A DNA stretch of 64,000 nt from G963720475 sp963720475 (GTDB lineage: Bacteria > Actinomycetota > Thermoleophilia > Solirubrobacterales > Thermoleophilaceae): positions 1,798,001 through 1,862,000 of the forward strand of contig OY970394.1 of NCBI GenBank assembly GCA_963720475.1, written 5' to 3'. Made by a program: the position numbers and the translations under genes. The notes beneath the pieces were generated by a model. That model was not told the DNA's origin and did not search any database. It was given only the letters and a program-made list of their open reading frames with translations. Positions 34,731-43,302 of the stretch are shown here, piece after piece. Each line of letters starts with the position of its first letter. Within the stretch, counting starts at the first letter, position 1.

Positions 34731-36302
34731 ATGACGACGACGAACGAGCCACAGCAAGACACTCTGGCGAGCTACCTGGGCGTCGTCAGACGCCGTTTCC
34801 TGCTCGTTCTTGCGAGTGTCCTGGTCTGTGGTGGCGCCGCACTCGGCGTGTCCCTGCTGATGGAGAAGGAGTACGAGGCGACGGCGAGCGCCACCGTCAA
34901 GGATCCGTCGGCCGATGTCGCCTTGCTCGGGGTTCCCTCCGCGACGGCCCAGACCCCGCTTCAAGTCGCCACCTCCCACGCTCCCCAGGTGACCCGCCCG
35001 GCCGTGGCGAGAGCGGTGCAGACGCGGTTGCGCAGCAACAAGCCGCCGCGCGACCTGGCGAGGGAGGTGGAGGTTGAGGTCGATCCGAACTCCTACGCGG
35101 TGCAGGTCACGGCGACGGCCCCCACCGGCGAAGGGGCGGCGCGGCTTGCGAACGCCTTCGTCGAGGAGGACGCGGCGATCACCTCGAAGGAGGCTCGCAA
35201 GGAGTACGCTCGCGCCGCGGCCAGGCTCGAACGGCAGCAGAGGGAAGAGCTCGGAGACAACAAGAGCGAGGGTGCGGCCGCCGTCTACCTGACCCGGCTC
35301 GCCCAGCTGCAGGCATTGAGCACGGTCGCCGCCCCGGTTCAGGTCAGCACGCTCGCGCGCGTGCCCAACAGCCCCTCGTCGCCCAATCTTTTGCTGAACA
35401 CGGCGGCCGGCCTCATCTTCGGGCTGCTGCTCGGTATCGCGATCGCCTACAGCCGCGAGGCGCTCGACCATCGCCTGCGGCGCTCGACCGACGTGCACAA
35501 GTACGTCGACCGTCCGATCCTAGGGCAGCTGCGCTCGTCGGTGCTGAAGCACACGGGCGACAAGAAGGGCAAGCCGGCGAAGGGCATGGCGCCGCTGCCC
35601 GACGTGGACCAGGAGGCGTTCCGGTTCATCAGGCAGAACGTCCGCTTCCTCGGCAACGGCGACGGCGATTTCAAGACGCTGCTCGTCACAAGCGCGCTGG
35701 CCGAAGAAGGGAAGTCCACGGTCGCCGCCCGGCTCGCGATGGAGACCGCGGCGGCCGGCAAGCGAACGATGCTGCTCGAATGCGACATGCGGCGTCCGGT
35801 GCTCGCTCAGCGCCTCGGCCTCGCCGCGAGCCCCGGTCTGAGCGACTACCTGATCGGGGACGCCGAGCCGGGCGACATCCTCCAGTCGGTGCCCGCGGTC
35901 CACGCGAGCGCCAACGGCGATCAGCCGACCGCGGCCGGTTCCGACGACGAACCGATGCTGGTCTGCATCACGTCAGGAAGCCAGACCCCGCGGCCGGCAG
36001 ATCTGCTCGGATCCGAGCGCTTCTCGGCCTTCCTCAACGAGGTCAGCTCCGTCTACGACTGCGTGATCCTCGACAGCGCGCCGCTGCTGTCGGTGGCCGA
36101 CACGTTCGAGCTCGTGCAACGAGTGTCGGGGATCATCGTTTGCGTCAGGCTCGAGCAGACGACGCGCGACCAGGTCCGCGGGGCCGATGCCGCCCTCTCG
36201 CGCCTGCCCGAGCGCCCGACGGGTCTCGTCATCACGGATGTCGACGAGAGTGACGAGGGCTACTACGGGTACTACGGGTACTACGGCGCTCGCGCCGACT
36301 AG
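34731..36302 (+). CDS. Wzz-type chain-length regulator fused to BY-kinase (tyrosine autokinase)
   Basis: A 523-residue polysaccharide co-polymerase. The N-terminal Wzz domain runs between membrane helices at ~23-44 and ~220-240. The C-terminal BY-kinase has Walker A SALAEEGKST (321-330), Walker A' MLLECDMRRP (347-356) and Walker B CVILDSAP (444-451). The C terminus is a tyrosine cluster, YYGYYGYYGARAD, with six Tyr at 511-518, the autophosphorylation site that cycles the oligomer and sets chain length. A 9-base repeat encodes it (36261-36287). The fused architecture is as in proteobacterial Wzc. ATG 34731 removes a spurious upstream extension. Confidence 0.9.
   Translation: MTTTNEPQQDTLASYLGVVRRRFLLVLASVLVCGGAALGVSLLMEKEYEATASATVKDPSADVALLGVPSATAQTPLQVATSHAPQVTRPAVARAVQTRLRSNKPPRDLAREVEVEVDPNSYAVQVTATAPTGEGAARLANAFVEEDAAITSKEARKEYARAAARLERQQREELGDNKSEGAAAVYLTRLAQLQALSTVAAPVQVSTLARVPNSPSSPNLLLNTAAGLIFGLLLGIAIAYSREALDHRLRRSTDVHKYVDRPILGQLRSSVLKHTGDKKGKPAKGMAPLPDVDQEAFRFIRQNVRFLGNGDGDFKTLLVTSALAEEGKSTVAARLAMETAAAGKRTMLLECDMRRPVLAQRLGLAASPGLSDYLIGDAEPGDILQSVPAVHASANGDQPTAAGSDDEPMLVCITSGSQTPRPADLLGSERFSAFLNEVSSVYDCVILDSAPLLSVADTFELVQRVSGIIVCVRLEQTTRDQVRGADAALSRLPERPTGLVITDVDESDEGYYGYYGYYGARAD
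36261..36287 (+). repeat. three tandem 9-base repeats encoding the tyrosine cluster
   Basis: Three copies of tactacggg (the last ending in c) encode Tyr-Tyr-Gly each, at the C terminus of the BY-kinase. Unit gain or loss would keep the frame and change the number of phosphorylatable tyrosines by two. Confidence 0.85.
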
Positions 36303-36367
36303 CCGCTCGCGTTTAGATCGCTCTTAGAGCCGGCGGCCGCGCGGCTCGACTGCGCTTCAATGTCCCA

Positions 36368-37921
36368 ATGCGCGTTGCCGCCCGATCCACTCGCCGTCTA
36401 GCGCTCGGCGCTGCCCTCGCCGCAATCGCCGCGACAGCGATCGCGGGCTGTGGCGACGACCCGCCGGAGCGGTCGACGAAGCCCGCCGAGGACGTCGGTC
36501 CGCTGACGCGATCGGGGGCCGGCAACCGCTTCTACGAGATCTATCAGCCGAGCGGGCCGGTGCGGGGCACGATGCTGCTGCTCCACGGTGGCGGCTGGAC
36601 CGACAAGCGGGGCGATGCGCGCCGGGCGATGATCGTCAGCTCGCTCGCTTACCTCGAGCAGGGATGGCGCGTCGTGAACGTCTCCTATACGCCACCCGAC
36701 GATGATGGGGGCAAGCGTCCCAAGCCGAAGGCGATGCTGCGCGACGTGGTCGCGTTTTACGACCAGGTCCACAAGGCGTTCCCGGGGCCCGTTTGCGCAG
36801 CCGGCGACTCGGCGGGCGGGCACCTCGCGGTCATGCTCGCGCTCGCGCGTCCGCAGCTCAGCTGCGCGGTAGCCAATGGCGCGCCGCTCGACCTCATCGC
36901 GTTGAGCAGAGAGAGCAAGGAGAACAGCGAGCTCGGCCGGGAGCAGCTCGAGAAGATGTTCGGCACGGATCGCAAGGACCTGCGCTACTTCTCGCCGAAC
37001 CGGCGCTGGGACAGCAGCCGCGACAAGACCCCCGTCTTCCTGATGGTCGCGTCCGACGACCCGTACGTGCCCAAGAGCCAAGCGGCGGGCTTCCTGAAGG
37101 CCGACCCGGGGGCGAAGGTCGAGATCCTGAAGAGCGCCGAGCAGGGCGACCCCGGCTCGGTGGAGTTCGTCCACGGGCCGGTGGAGACGGACTCGCTCCA
37201 ACTCGCCAATATCGAGTTGACGCAGTTCCTCGATGGGATCGCCCCGATCCCGAGCGAGCAAGAGCCGGACGACCGGGTCGAGGCGACGGCATGCGACGCC
37301 GCCGTTCCCCGGGCCGATTGGGCGCGCGACAAGCGCGACGACCGCTGGAAGCTGCTGAAGGCTTCGACGGCGTGGAAGGCTTCCGCCCCCGAGAAGGGCA
37401 CCGCGGCGAGCGGGGGTTGCGCGGGATCGGGCCGCTGGCAGGACGACGGACTCTCCGTGTGGGCGTTCCCGCATCCGACGCTCACCTACGAGCGCGACAC
37501 GCAGGCCTCGCTGACGTACTCGGCACCTTCGAGTACACCGCTGCGAACCGTCGAGGCGAGCCTGCGGGGCTTCCTTGCGCGGCCGGCTGACTGGGACGTC
37601 GGGCTCTATGCGTCGACGAGCGACGAGGGCGACATCGACACGCCCGTCGCCACCTGCGAGGCGGGCACCTGCCGCAACCTTCGTCTCGCTCCCACTCAGG
37701 GCGGCTCGGCAATCGCCTCGCCCGACGGCGAGAGCGACCCCGAGTCGGTCGACGAGCCGCCTGTGCAGCGGATCAAGCTGCCGGCCGGGACTCGCCGCGT
37801 CGCGTGGAGGCTCATCTGCGCCGCGGAATCGGGCTGCCCGGCGCCAACGCCAGGGCCGCGCGAGCGCGACCCGTTCGGACATCCGGCGATTCTCTCGATC
37901 TACCGCGTGACGGTTCGCTGA
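36368..37921 (+). CDS. lipoprotein with alpha/beta-hydrolase (carboxylesterase-like) domain
   Basis: A 517-residue predicted lipoprotein: lipobox ATAIAGC with Cys28 as lipidation site. Residues ~55-290 form an alpha/beta hydrolase of the BD-FAE/acetylesterase type with the oxyanion-hole motif HGGGW (73-77), the nucleophile elbow GDSAGG (Ser148) and a likely catalytic Asp in VASDDPYVP. The remaining ~220 residues are an extra beta-rich domain with several cysteines and no recognised family. It could remove acyl groups from the exported polysaccharide. It lies between the BY-kinase and a GT4 gene on the same strand. Confidence 0.75.
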   Translation: MRVAARSTRRLALGAALAAIAATAIAGCGDDPPERSTKPAEDVGPLTRSGAGNRFYEIYQPSGPVRGTMLLLHGGGWTDKRGDARRAMIVSSLAYLEQGWRVVNVSYTPPDDDGGKRPKPKAMLRDVVAFYDQVHKAFPGPVCAAGDSAGGHLAVMLALARPQLSCAVANGAPLDLIALSRESKENSELGREQLEKMFGTDRKDLRYFSPNRRWDSSRDKTPVFLMVASDDPYVPKSQAAGFLKADPGAKVEILKSAEQGDPGSVEFVHGPVETDSLQLANIELTQFLDGIAPIPSEQEPDDRVEATACDAAVPRADWARDKRDDRWKLLKASTAWKASAPEKGTAASGGCAGSGRWQDDGLSVWAFPHPTLTYERDTQASLTYSAPSSTPLRTVEASLRGFLARPADWDVGLYASTSDEGDIDTPVATCEAGTCRNLRLAPTQGGSAIASPDGESDPESVDEPPVQRIKLPAGTRRVAWRLICAAESGCPAPTPGPRERDPFGHPAILSIYRVTVR

Positions 37922-37928
37922 CGACGCA

Positions 37929-37934
37929 TATCCT
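37929..37934 (+). promoter_or_regulatory. -10 element of the WcaI-like gene
   Basis: TATCCT six bases before GTG 37941, directly after the upstream stop. It suggests the GT gene has its own leaderless promoter. Confidence 0.4.
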
Positions 37935-37940
37935 GCCGGC

Positions 37941-39140
37941 GTGCGCGTCCAGCTCTGGAGTTACAACTACTCGCCTGAGCTGACCGGGATCGCCCCGGTC
38001 AGCACGACACTCGCCGAGGGCCTGCTCGAGCTCGGACACGACGTCACAGTCGTCGCTGCACACCCCCATTACCCCGAGCCGGTCTGGGGGACGCGCAAGT
38101 GGCCCTACCGCGAACGGCGGAACGGCGTTTCCGTGATCCGCCTTCCGCTGTGGGCCGGGCGTGAGAGCGCCGGTGCGCGGATGCGCCAGGAGGCGTCGTT
38201 CCTCGCAACCCAGTCACTCGCGACGCCGTTCCTCGGCCGACCGGACATCTTCATCTCGGCCTCGCCGTCGTTTCCTGCGCTCTTGCCCGCCGCGGTCCGC
38301 GCCCGCGTCGGCCGGATCCCGTGGATCGCTTGGCTGCACGACGTGCTGCCAGACGGCGCCGTCGCCACCGGCCTGCTCGAGGAGGGGCTCGTCCTCGACG
38401 CCTCGCGCTGGCTCGAGGGTTTCGCCTACCGCTCGGCCGACCGCATCGTCGTGTTGTCGAAGCCGTTCGTCGGCAACCTGATCGAGAAGGGCGTCCCGCA
38501 GGACAAACTCGATCTCATCTACGACCCGGCGACTCGTCCCCCGCGCGAGGCGCCGGCGATCGAACGCGGCGGCGACGCCGTGCGGCTGCTGTGCATGGGC
38601 AACATCGGCGAGACCCAAGGCCTCGCGCCGCTCGTGCGCGCGTTCGAGGCGTCCGACTGGAATGCGCACGGCGACGGGGTCCGGCTCGTGTTCACCGGCA
38701 CCGGCGTCGCCGCCGGCGAGGTCAAGGAGGAGATCCGCAGCGACCGCGTCGAGATGATGGGCGTGGTGAGCGACGACGTCCTCGAGGAGCAGTTAGCGTG
38801 TGCAGACATCGGCGTCGTGACCCAGCAGTACGACGGCACGGAGTTCAACCTGCCCTCGAAGATCATGAACTACATGGCGTGGGGGTTGCCCGTGCTCGTC
38901 GCCGCGAACCCCGGGTCGGAGGTTGCGCGCCTCGTCGGCGAGTCCGACGGCGGCTGGATCGTGGACAGCAGCCACCCGGAGGAATTCCCGGCGGCGGTAA
39001 AGCGCCTGCTGGAAGATCCCGACGACCGCTTCGAGAAGGCGCGCGCCGCCCGGGCATACGCGGAGCGGCACTTCACCCCCGGGGGCTTCAGCATGCGCTT
39101 CGACGAGTTGATGACCGCGATCGCGGCCCGGCCTGCCTAG
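37941..39140 (+). CDS. glycosyltransferase family 4, WcaI-like
   Basis: A 399-residue GT-B enzyme close in pattern to colanic-acid WcaI: MRVQLWSYNYSPELTGIAPVSTTLAEGL at the N terminus, the HPHYPEPVWG loop, FISASPSFPALLPAA and, in the donor domain, GNIGETQGLAPLVRAFE and PSKIMNYMAWGLPVLVAANPGSEVARLV. It adds a sugar to the lipid-linked unit. It converges on the small secreted-protein gene, with a compact hairpin over both stops. Confidence 0.83.
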   Translation: MRVQLWSYNYSPELTGIAPVSTTLAEGLLELGHDVTVVAAHPHYPEPVWGTRKWPYRERRNGVSVIRLPLWAGRESAGARMRQEASFLATQSLATPFLGRPDIFISASPSFPALLPAAVRARVGRIPWIAWLHDVLPDGAVATGLLEEGLVLDASRWLEGFAYRSADRIVVLSKPFVGNLIEKGVPQDKLDLIYDPATRPPREAPAIERGGDAVRLLCMGNIGETQGLAPLVRAFEASDWNAHGDGVRLVFTGTGVAAGEVKEEIRSDRVEMMGVVSDDVLEEQLACADIGVVTQQYDGTEFNLPSKIMNYMAWGLPVLVAANPGSEVARLVGESDGGWIVDSSHPEEFPAAVKRLLEDPDDRFEKARAARAYAERHFTPGGFSMRFDELMTAIAARPA

Positions 39141-39152
39141 CGCCTTAGCGCT
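39139..39152. terminator. short hairpin over two convergent stop codons
   Basis: AGCGC (39139-39143), a four-base loop and GCGCT (39148-39152); the plus-strand TAG and minus-strand TAA lie in or beside the stem. No T-run. Confidence 0.3.
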
Positions 39153-39678
39153 GGAGCGCGACCTTCCAGTAGACCTTCTCGGAGCAGCTGTCGATCTGGA
39201 CGCCCGCCGTGTTGAAGACCGCGACGTTCGCGACGAGCGAGCCCTTGCCCTTGCCGGTGGGGTAGAGCGCGCCGCGGAAGTCGAGCGTCGCCCGGCCGGT
39301 GCGCCCCTTCGTCATGTCGATCCGCTTGACGATCCCCCGCTCTTCCCACTTGACGCCCTTGTTCTTCCCGAGCGAGGTGACGAAGATGCGGTCCGCCCGC
39401 AGCCGATCGCGCACGAGCGTGCCCGACTTGCAGTCGGCCTTGTACTGGATCTCGATATTGGTGAGGTGGCTGAAGTCGCCGGCGAGCTTGATCACGGCCC
39501 TGCCACAGAGCCCGTTGCGAACGGGGCACTGGTTGGTCTTGCCGACGTAGCGATAGGACTTCACGGTCGCGGATTCGGCGACGGGCGCGGTCGAGATGGC
39601 GAACGCCGAGACGGCGCCGATCGGGAGCGCCACCAGCAGCAGGCGGCGCAGGGAAGTCATTCGGTGGCTGCGGCTCAT
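39145..39678 (-). CDS. secreted protein of unknown function
   Basis: A 177-residue protein with a signal peptide (TSLRRLLLVALPIGAVSAF region, cleavage probably after AESA). The mature domain is basic and beta-rich, with cysteines in NQCPV, GLCGRA, ADCKSG and DSCSEK that could form two disulfides. It resembles the other secreted protein (19976-20542) only in type. ATG 39678 was chosen because a GGAG lies upstream; ATG 39660 is possible. It is divergent from the epimerase gene, 17 bases apart. Confidence 0.55.
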   Translation of the reverse strand: MSRSHRMTSLRRLLLVALPIGAVSAFAISTAPVAESATVKSYRYVGKTNQCPVRNGLCGRAVIKLAGDFSHLTNIEIQYKADCKSGTLVRDRLRADRIFVTSLGKNKGVKWEERGIVKRIDMTKGRTGRATLDFRGALYPTGKGKGSLVANVAVFNTAGVQIDSCSEKVYWKVALQR

Positions 39679-39695
39679 GTGCTTCACTTCTCCAA

Positions 39696-40673
39696 ATGGT
39701 AGGCGCAACGGTCGTAACGGGTGCCGGTGGCTTCATCGGCGGCCACCTCGCAGCGGACCTGGCCCGCTCGGGCGTCGAAGTCCGCGGTGTAGACGTTAGA
39801 CCGCTCGATGATTGGTATCAACACCCGGACGGCGTCGAGTTGCGCCAACTCGACCTCCGCGAGGCCGATGCCTGCCGCGAGGCGGTCGAGGGTGCGGAGC
39901 GCGTCTACAACCTCAGCGCCGACATGGGCGGGATGGGATTCATCGAGCAGAACAAGGCGCTCTGCATGCTCTCCGTCCTGATCAACACCCATCTGTTGCA
40001 GGCCTCACTCGACGCCGGCGTCGAGCGCTTCTTCTTCTCGTCCTCGGCGTGCGTGTACGCCGAGGGCAAGCAGGACCGCCCCGACATCGCCCCACTGCGC
40101 GAGGAGGACGCCTACCCCGCGATGCCCGAGGACGGCTACGGCTGGGAGAAGCTCTTCAGCGAGCGGATGTGCCGGCATTACCGCGAGGACTTCGGTCTCG
40201 AGACCCGCGTCGCCCGCTACCACAACGTCTACGGACCCGAAGGCACCTTCGAGGGCGGGCGCGAGAAGGCTCCCGCCGCAATCAGCCGCAAGGTCGCCGA
40301 GGCCAAGCTAAGCGGCGAGCACCGGATCGAGGTCTGGGGCGACGGCGAGCAGACGCGAAGCTTCATGTACATCGACGATTGTGTCCACGGAACCAAGATG
40401 TTGATGGACTCCGATGTTGTCGAGCCGATCAATCTCGGCTCGGCCGAGATGGTCACGATCAACCAACTGATCGACATGGTCGAGAAGATCGCGGGGATCG
40501 AGGTCGAGCGCAACTACGACACGTCGGCCCCGCAGGGCGTACGCGGCCGAAGCAGCGACAACACGCTGATCCTCGAGCGCCTCGGATGGGAGCCCTCGAT
40601 CCCGCTCGAGGATGGCATGGCGAAGACCTACGAGTGGATCTTCGACCAGCTCGCCGCGCGCGTCGCGACCTGA
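39696..40673 (+). CDS. GDP-mannose 3,5-epimerase-like enzyme
   Basis: A 325-residue extended SDR. It has TGAGGFIGG (8-16) for NAD, then the strings typical of GDP-mannose 3,5-epimerase (GME): NLSADMGGMGFIEQNKA, the catalytic Cys119 in SSSACVYAE, Tyr148-xxx-Lys152 in YGWEK, and Lys191 in GGREKAPAA, which match the residues of plant GME. GME converts GDP-D-mannose to GDP-L-galactose or GDP-L-gulose; in bacteria it feeds glycans and antibiotics. A phosphomannomutase for the donor pathway is at 44165. Confidence 0.8.
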   Translation: MVGATVVTGAGGFIGGHLAADLARSGVEVRGVDVRPLDDWYQHPDGVELRQLDLREADACREAVEGAERVYNLSADMGGMGFIEQNKALCMLSVLINTHLLQASLDAGVERFFFSSSACVYAEGKQDRPDIAPLREEDAYPAMPEDGYGWEKLFSERMCRHYREDFGLETRVARYHNVYGPEGTFEGGREKAPAAISRKVAEAKLSGEHRIEVWGDGEQTRSFMYIDDCVHGTKMLMDSDVVEPINLGSAEMVTINQLIDMVEKIAGIEVERNYDTSAPQGVRGRSSDNTLILERLGWEPSIPLEDGMAKTYEWIFDQLAARVAT

Positions 40674-40677
40674 CGAA

Positions 40678-41166
40678 GTGCCGACCGGCGCGGGCGCTCC
40701 CGCGGAGGTCTCAGTCCTCGCGGGCCGGCTCGCCCGAAGGGCTGCATTCCGGGTGCTGCGGCTGTGGTGGATCGTGCGCCGGCCCGACACCTACGGCGTC
40801 AAGCTCGTGCTCCGCCACGGTGAGCAGGCGCTGTTCGTGCGCCACACCTACGGCGACAGGCGCGCGTGGGATTTGCCAGGCGGAGGGCGGAGGCGGGGTG
40901 AGACGCCCGCGGAGACGGCGCGGCGCGAGGGCGCGGAGGAGCTCGGACTGGACATCGCCGACTGGGAGGAGGTCGGCGAGATCGTCGTCGAGTTCGGCGC
41001 CACGGCGCACATGGCTTGCCTCGTGGCCGAGCATGACGGCCGCGAGTTGACGATCGCACGTGGCGAGATCGGGGAGGCCCGGTGGTGTGTGGAGGACGAC
41101 CCTCCACAGCCGCTGGCGCCACACGCGGCGAAGGTCCTCGCGAGGGTCGCCGAGCAGGTCAGCTGA
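40678..41166 (+). CDS. NUDIX hydrolase
   Basis: A 162-residue NUDIX protein with the full box from residue 69 to 91: GG-x-RRRGETPAETARREGAEELGL, keeping the REGAEE glutamates that bind Mg2+. It hydrolyses a nucleoside diphosphate linked to another moiety; the substrate is not indicated, but a nucleotide-sugar is plausible given the neighbouring epimerase. GTG 40678 lies five bases after the epimerase stop, so the two are likely cotranscribed. Its end overlaps the convergent kinase-like gene within the palindrome GTCAGCTGAC. Confidence 0.78.
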   Translation: MPTGAGAPAEVSVLAGRLARRAAFRVLRLWWIVRRPDTYGVKLVLRHGEQALFVRHTYGDRRAWDLPGGGRRRGETPAETARREGAEELGLDIADWEEVGEIVVEFGATAHMACLVAEHDGRELTIARGEIGEARWCVEDDPPQPLAPHAAKVLARVAEQVS

Positions 41167-42172
41167 CGACGGCCAGCGAGCGCGGCGCGACGCCGTAGGT
41201 CACGTCGTCGAAGTCACCGATGTAGTCCCCATCCACCTGGACGGGGAACTTGCGGTCGTCGAGCGCGGTCACGCGCGCGCCCTCGACACCGGCGAACGGC
41301 TCGATCTGGCGGTGGCGCCCGACGGTTTCGGCGCTCGCCGAGAAAACGCGCGGGATCACCGTGGCGAGCTCGAACGGCGTGGCCCGCTTCAGGACGGCCA
41401 TCGATAGCGTCGACGAGTTGAGCGCGGCGCCCTCGCAGATGCGGATCGGCCGGCGGCCGAAGTACGTGAACGGGTCGCAGTTCTGGACGATCACCGTGAC
41501 GCCCTCGAGCGTCTCGTCGCCGACCTCGACCCGCACGCGCGGCGGCTTGACGAGATAGCGGCGGTTGAACGTCCCGATCGCGGCGTACGTGAAGTAATAC
41601 TCGCCGAGGCGCGCCTTCAGTCGCGGATGGCGGTCCACGCGCTCGACGACGCTCGCGTCGAGTCCGATCCCGGAGGAGAAGGTGAAGTGGCGCCCGTCCA
41701 CCAGCCCGGTGTCCACCCAGCGGGGTTCGAACGAGTCGGCCATTCGAAGCAGGTGCTCGGTGGCATCCACGACGTCGTTCGGGATGCCGAGGATGCGGGC
41801 GAAGACGTTGGTCGCACCGCCCGGCAGGCAGGTCAGCGGGGTCGAGGTGCCGACGAGCCCGTTGGCGGCCTCGTTGACGGTGCCGTCGCCGCCGAAGGCG
41901 ACGACGACGTCATAACCCTCCTCGGCTGCTTCGCGGCAAAGCTGGGTCGCGTGCTGCTGCGCCTCGGTCTCGACGGTGTCGACGTCGTAGCGGCCGCGGA
42001 GCGCGTAGACGACGAGGTTCTTGAGTCGGTCGGAGACCGTCGTCGCGTACGGGTTGACGATCACGAGCATCCGCAGCTTCGGCCCGCGCTCCGGGAGGAT
42101 CCCGTCGGCGAGCACCTCTGCGCGCTCCAGGGTCGCCTCGGGGACGTCGAGCGTCGTCGGTGCGGTCGGCAC
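41159..42172 (-). CDS. diacylglycerol kinase family lipid kinase
   Basis: A 337-residue member of the DAGK/YegS/LCB5 family. The nucleotide-binding motif FGGDGTVNE (93-101) follows MLVIVNPYATT, and later come the LPGGATNVFARILG and SGIGLDASVVERVD segments and VQVDGDYIGD near the C terminus. It phosphorylates a membrane lipid such as diacylglycerol, or may act on a glycolipid precursor. The GTG start is the first in the frame; an internal start before MLVIV would still give a full domain. Confidence 0.83.
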   Translation of the reverse strand: MPTAPTTLDVPEATLERAEVLADGILPERGPKLRMLVIVNPYATTVSDRLKNLVVYALRGRYDVDTVETEAQQHATQLCREAAEEGYDVVVAFGGDGTVNEAANGLVGTSTPLTCLPGGATNVFARILGIPNDVVDATEHLLRMADSFEPRWVDTGLVDGRHFTFSSGIGLDASVVERVDRHPRLKARLGEYYFTYAAIGTFNRRYLVKPPRVRVEVGDETLEGVTVIVQNCDPFTYFGRRPIRICEGAALNSSTLSMAVLKRATPFELATVIPRVFSASAETVGRHRQIEPFAGVEGARVTALDDRKFPVQVDGDYIGDFDDVTYGVAPRSLAVVS

Positions 42173-42202
42173 GATAAATCGAACCCCGGCGCGGGCGGCG
42201 CG

Positions 42203-43237
42203 TTACGCCGTCGCCTCGAAGCGCACGACGCCGTTCTCGACGGCCTCGCGCACGCGTCCGTCGTTCAGCAGCAGGTCGGTGTGGCCGAGGATCTCGGAGA
42301 GCGTCAGGAACGCCTGCGTCACGGCGATGTTTCCCCACAGCGCCTGGGCGAGCTCGTACGCGGTCCGCGGCCGCTGTTCGATCAGGCGGAAGATCTTCTC
42401 GGCGCGACGGGCGTGCAGGCGCACGCGCTCGTCGATCAGCGGGCGATGGTCGGTAATCGCCTCGCCGTGTCCGGGGAGGACGAGTTCGAGCTCCATCGCC
42501 CGCGTCGCCTGCAGCGACTCGAGATAGACGGCGAGCGACTGCTGGCGCTCGTCGTCGGCGGTGGCGTAACGGTCGGCGCGCGCGGGTCGCGAGATCAGCG
42601 GGTTCGAGGAGATGTGCGCGAGCAGGTGGTCTGCTGCGAGCAGCATCTTCCGCTCACGGTCGAGGAAGACGGTGTCGGTCGGGCTGTGACCCGGGCGGAA
42701 GAGCGCCTCGAGTGTGCGATCGCGCAACTCGAGCGTCTCGCTGTCGCGCAGCGGCCTGCTCACCTCGGCGCGGGCGCCCCAGGCGCGGAACGCGTTCGAG
42801 ACAGAGCGGAGCGCCGTGACGACATCCTCGGAGATGCCGTGGCGAAGCATCAGCCCGCCGGCGAACTCGTCGTCGGAGGCCGCGTTCTCCGAGTAGCCCT
42901 CGATGAACGGCACCGCGACGTCGATCGCCGCCACCTCCGCGCCGGAATGGCTCGCGATGATGTCCACCAGGCCGATGTGGTCGATGTGCTGATGCGTGAC
43001 GATGATCAGCCCGATGTCCTCGAGACGGTGGCCGAGCTCGGCGATCCCGCGCTGTAGCTCGTCGAGCGCGCGGCCGGAGTTGGGGCCCGCGTCCACCAGC
43101 GTCAGCGGCTCGTCCTCGATCAGGTAGCAGTTGACGCGTCCGACGGCGAACGGGGTGGGGATAGCGAGCCGGTGGATGCCCGCCGCGCGGGCGACTTCGT
43201 AGCCGTCGGCGGCGCTCTCGGCCGTGGCGCTCGGCAT
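42203..43237 (-). CDS. metallo-beta-lactamase fold hydrolase
   Basis: A 344-residue MBL-fold protein with the metal-binding motif THQHIDH (His82, His84, Asp86, His87), then RPGHSPTDTVFLDRERKMLLAADHLL and the VLPGHGEAI segment. The C-terminal ~80 residues resemble the winged-helix domain found in LACTB2-like or glyoxalase II-like MBL hydrolases. The substrate is unknown. The ATG has TATCTT six bases upstream, so it is probably leaderless. Confidence 0.8.
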   Translation of the reverse strand: MPSATAESAADGYEVARAAGIHRLAIPTPFAVGRVNCYLIEDEPLTLVDAGPNSGRALDELQRGIAELGHRLEDIGLIIVTHQHIDHIGLVDIIASHSGAEVAAIDVAVPFIEGYSENAASDDEFAGGLMLRHGISEDVVTALRSVSNAFRAWGARAEVSRPLRDSETLELRDRTLEALFRPGHSPTDTVFLDRERKMLLAADHLLAHISSNPLISRPARADRYATADDERQQSLAVYLESLQATRAMELELVLPGHGEAITDHRPLIDERVRLHARRAEKIFRLIEQRPRTAYELAQALWGNIAVTQAFLTLSEILGHTDLLLNDGRVREAVENGVVRFEATA

Positions 43238-43243
43238 CGGAGC

Positions 43244-43249
43244 AAGATA
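43244..43249 (-). promoter_or_regulatory. -10 element of the MBL hydrolase gene
   Basis: TATCTT on the minus strand six bases before ATG 43237. TACCTT on the plus strand (43288-43293) serves the divergent FkbM gene nine bases before ATG 43303. Confidence 0.4.
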
Positions 43250-43302
43250 CTCGCGACCGGAGGTGGACGCCCGGCCCGGGATGCCGCTACCTTCTCGGCC
43301 CG

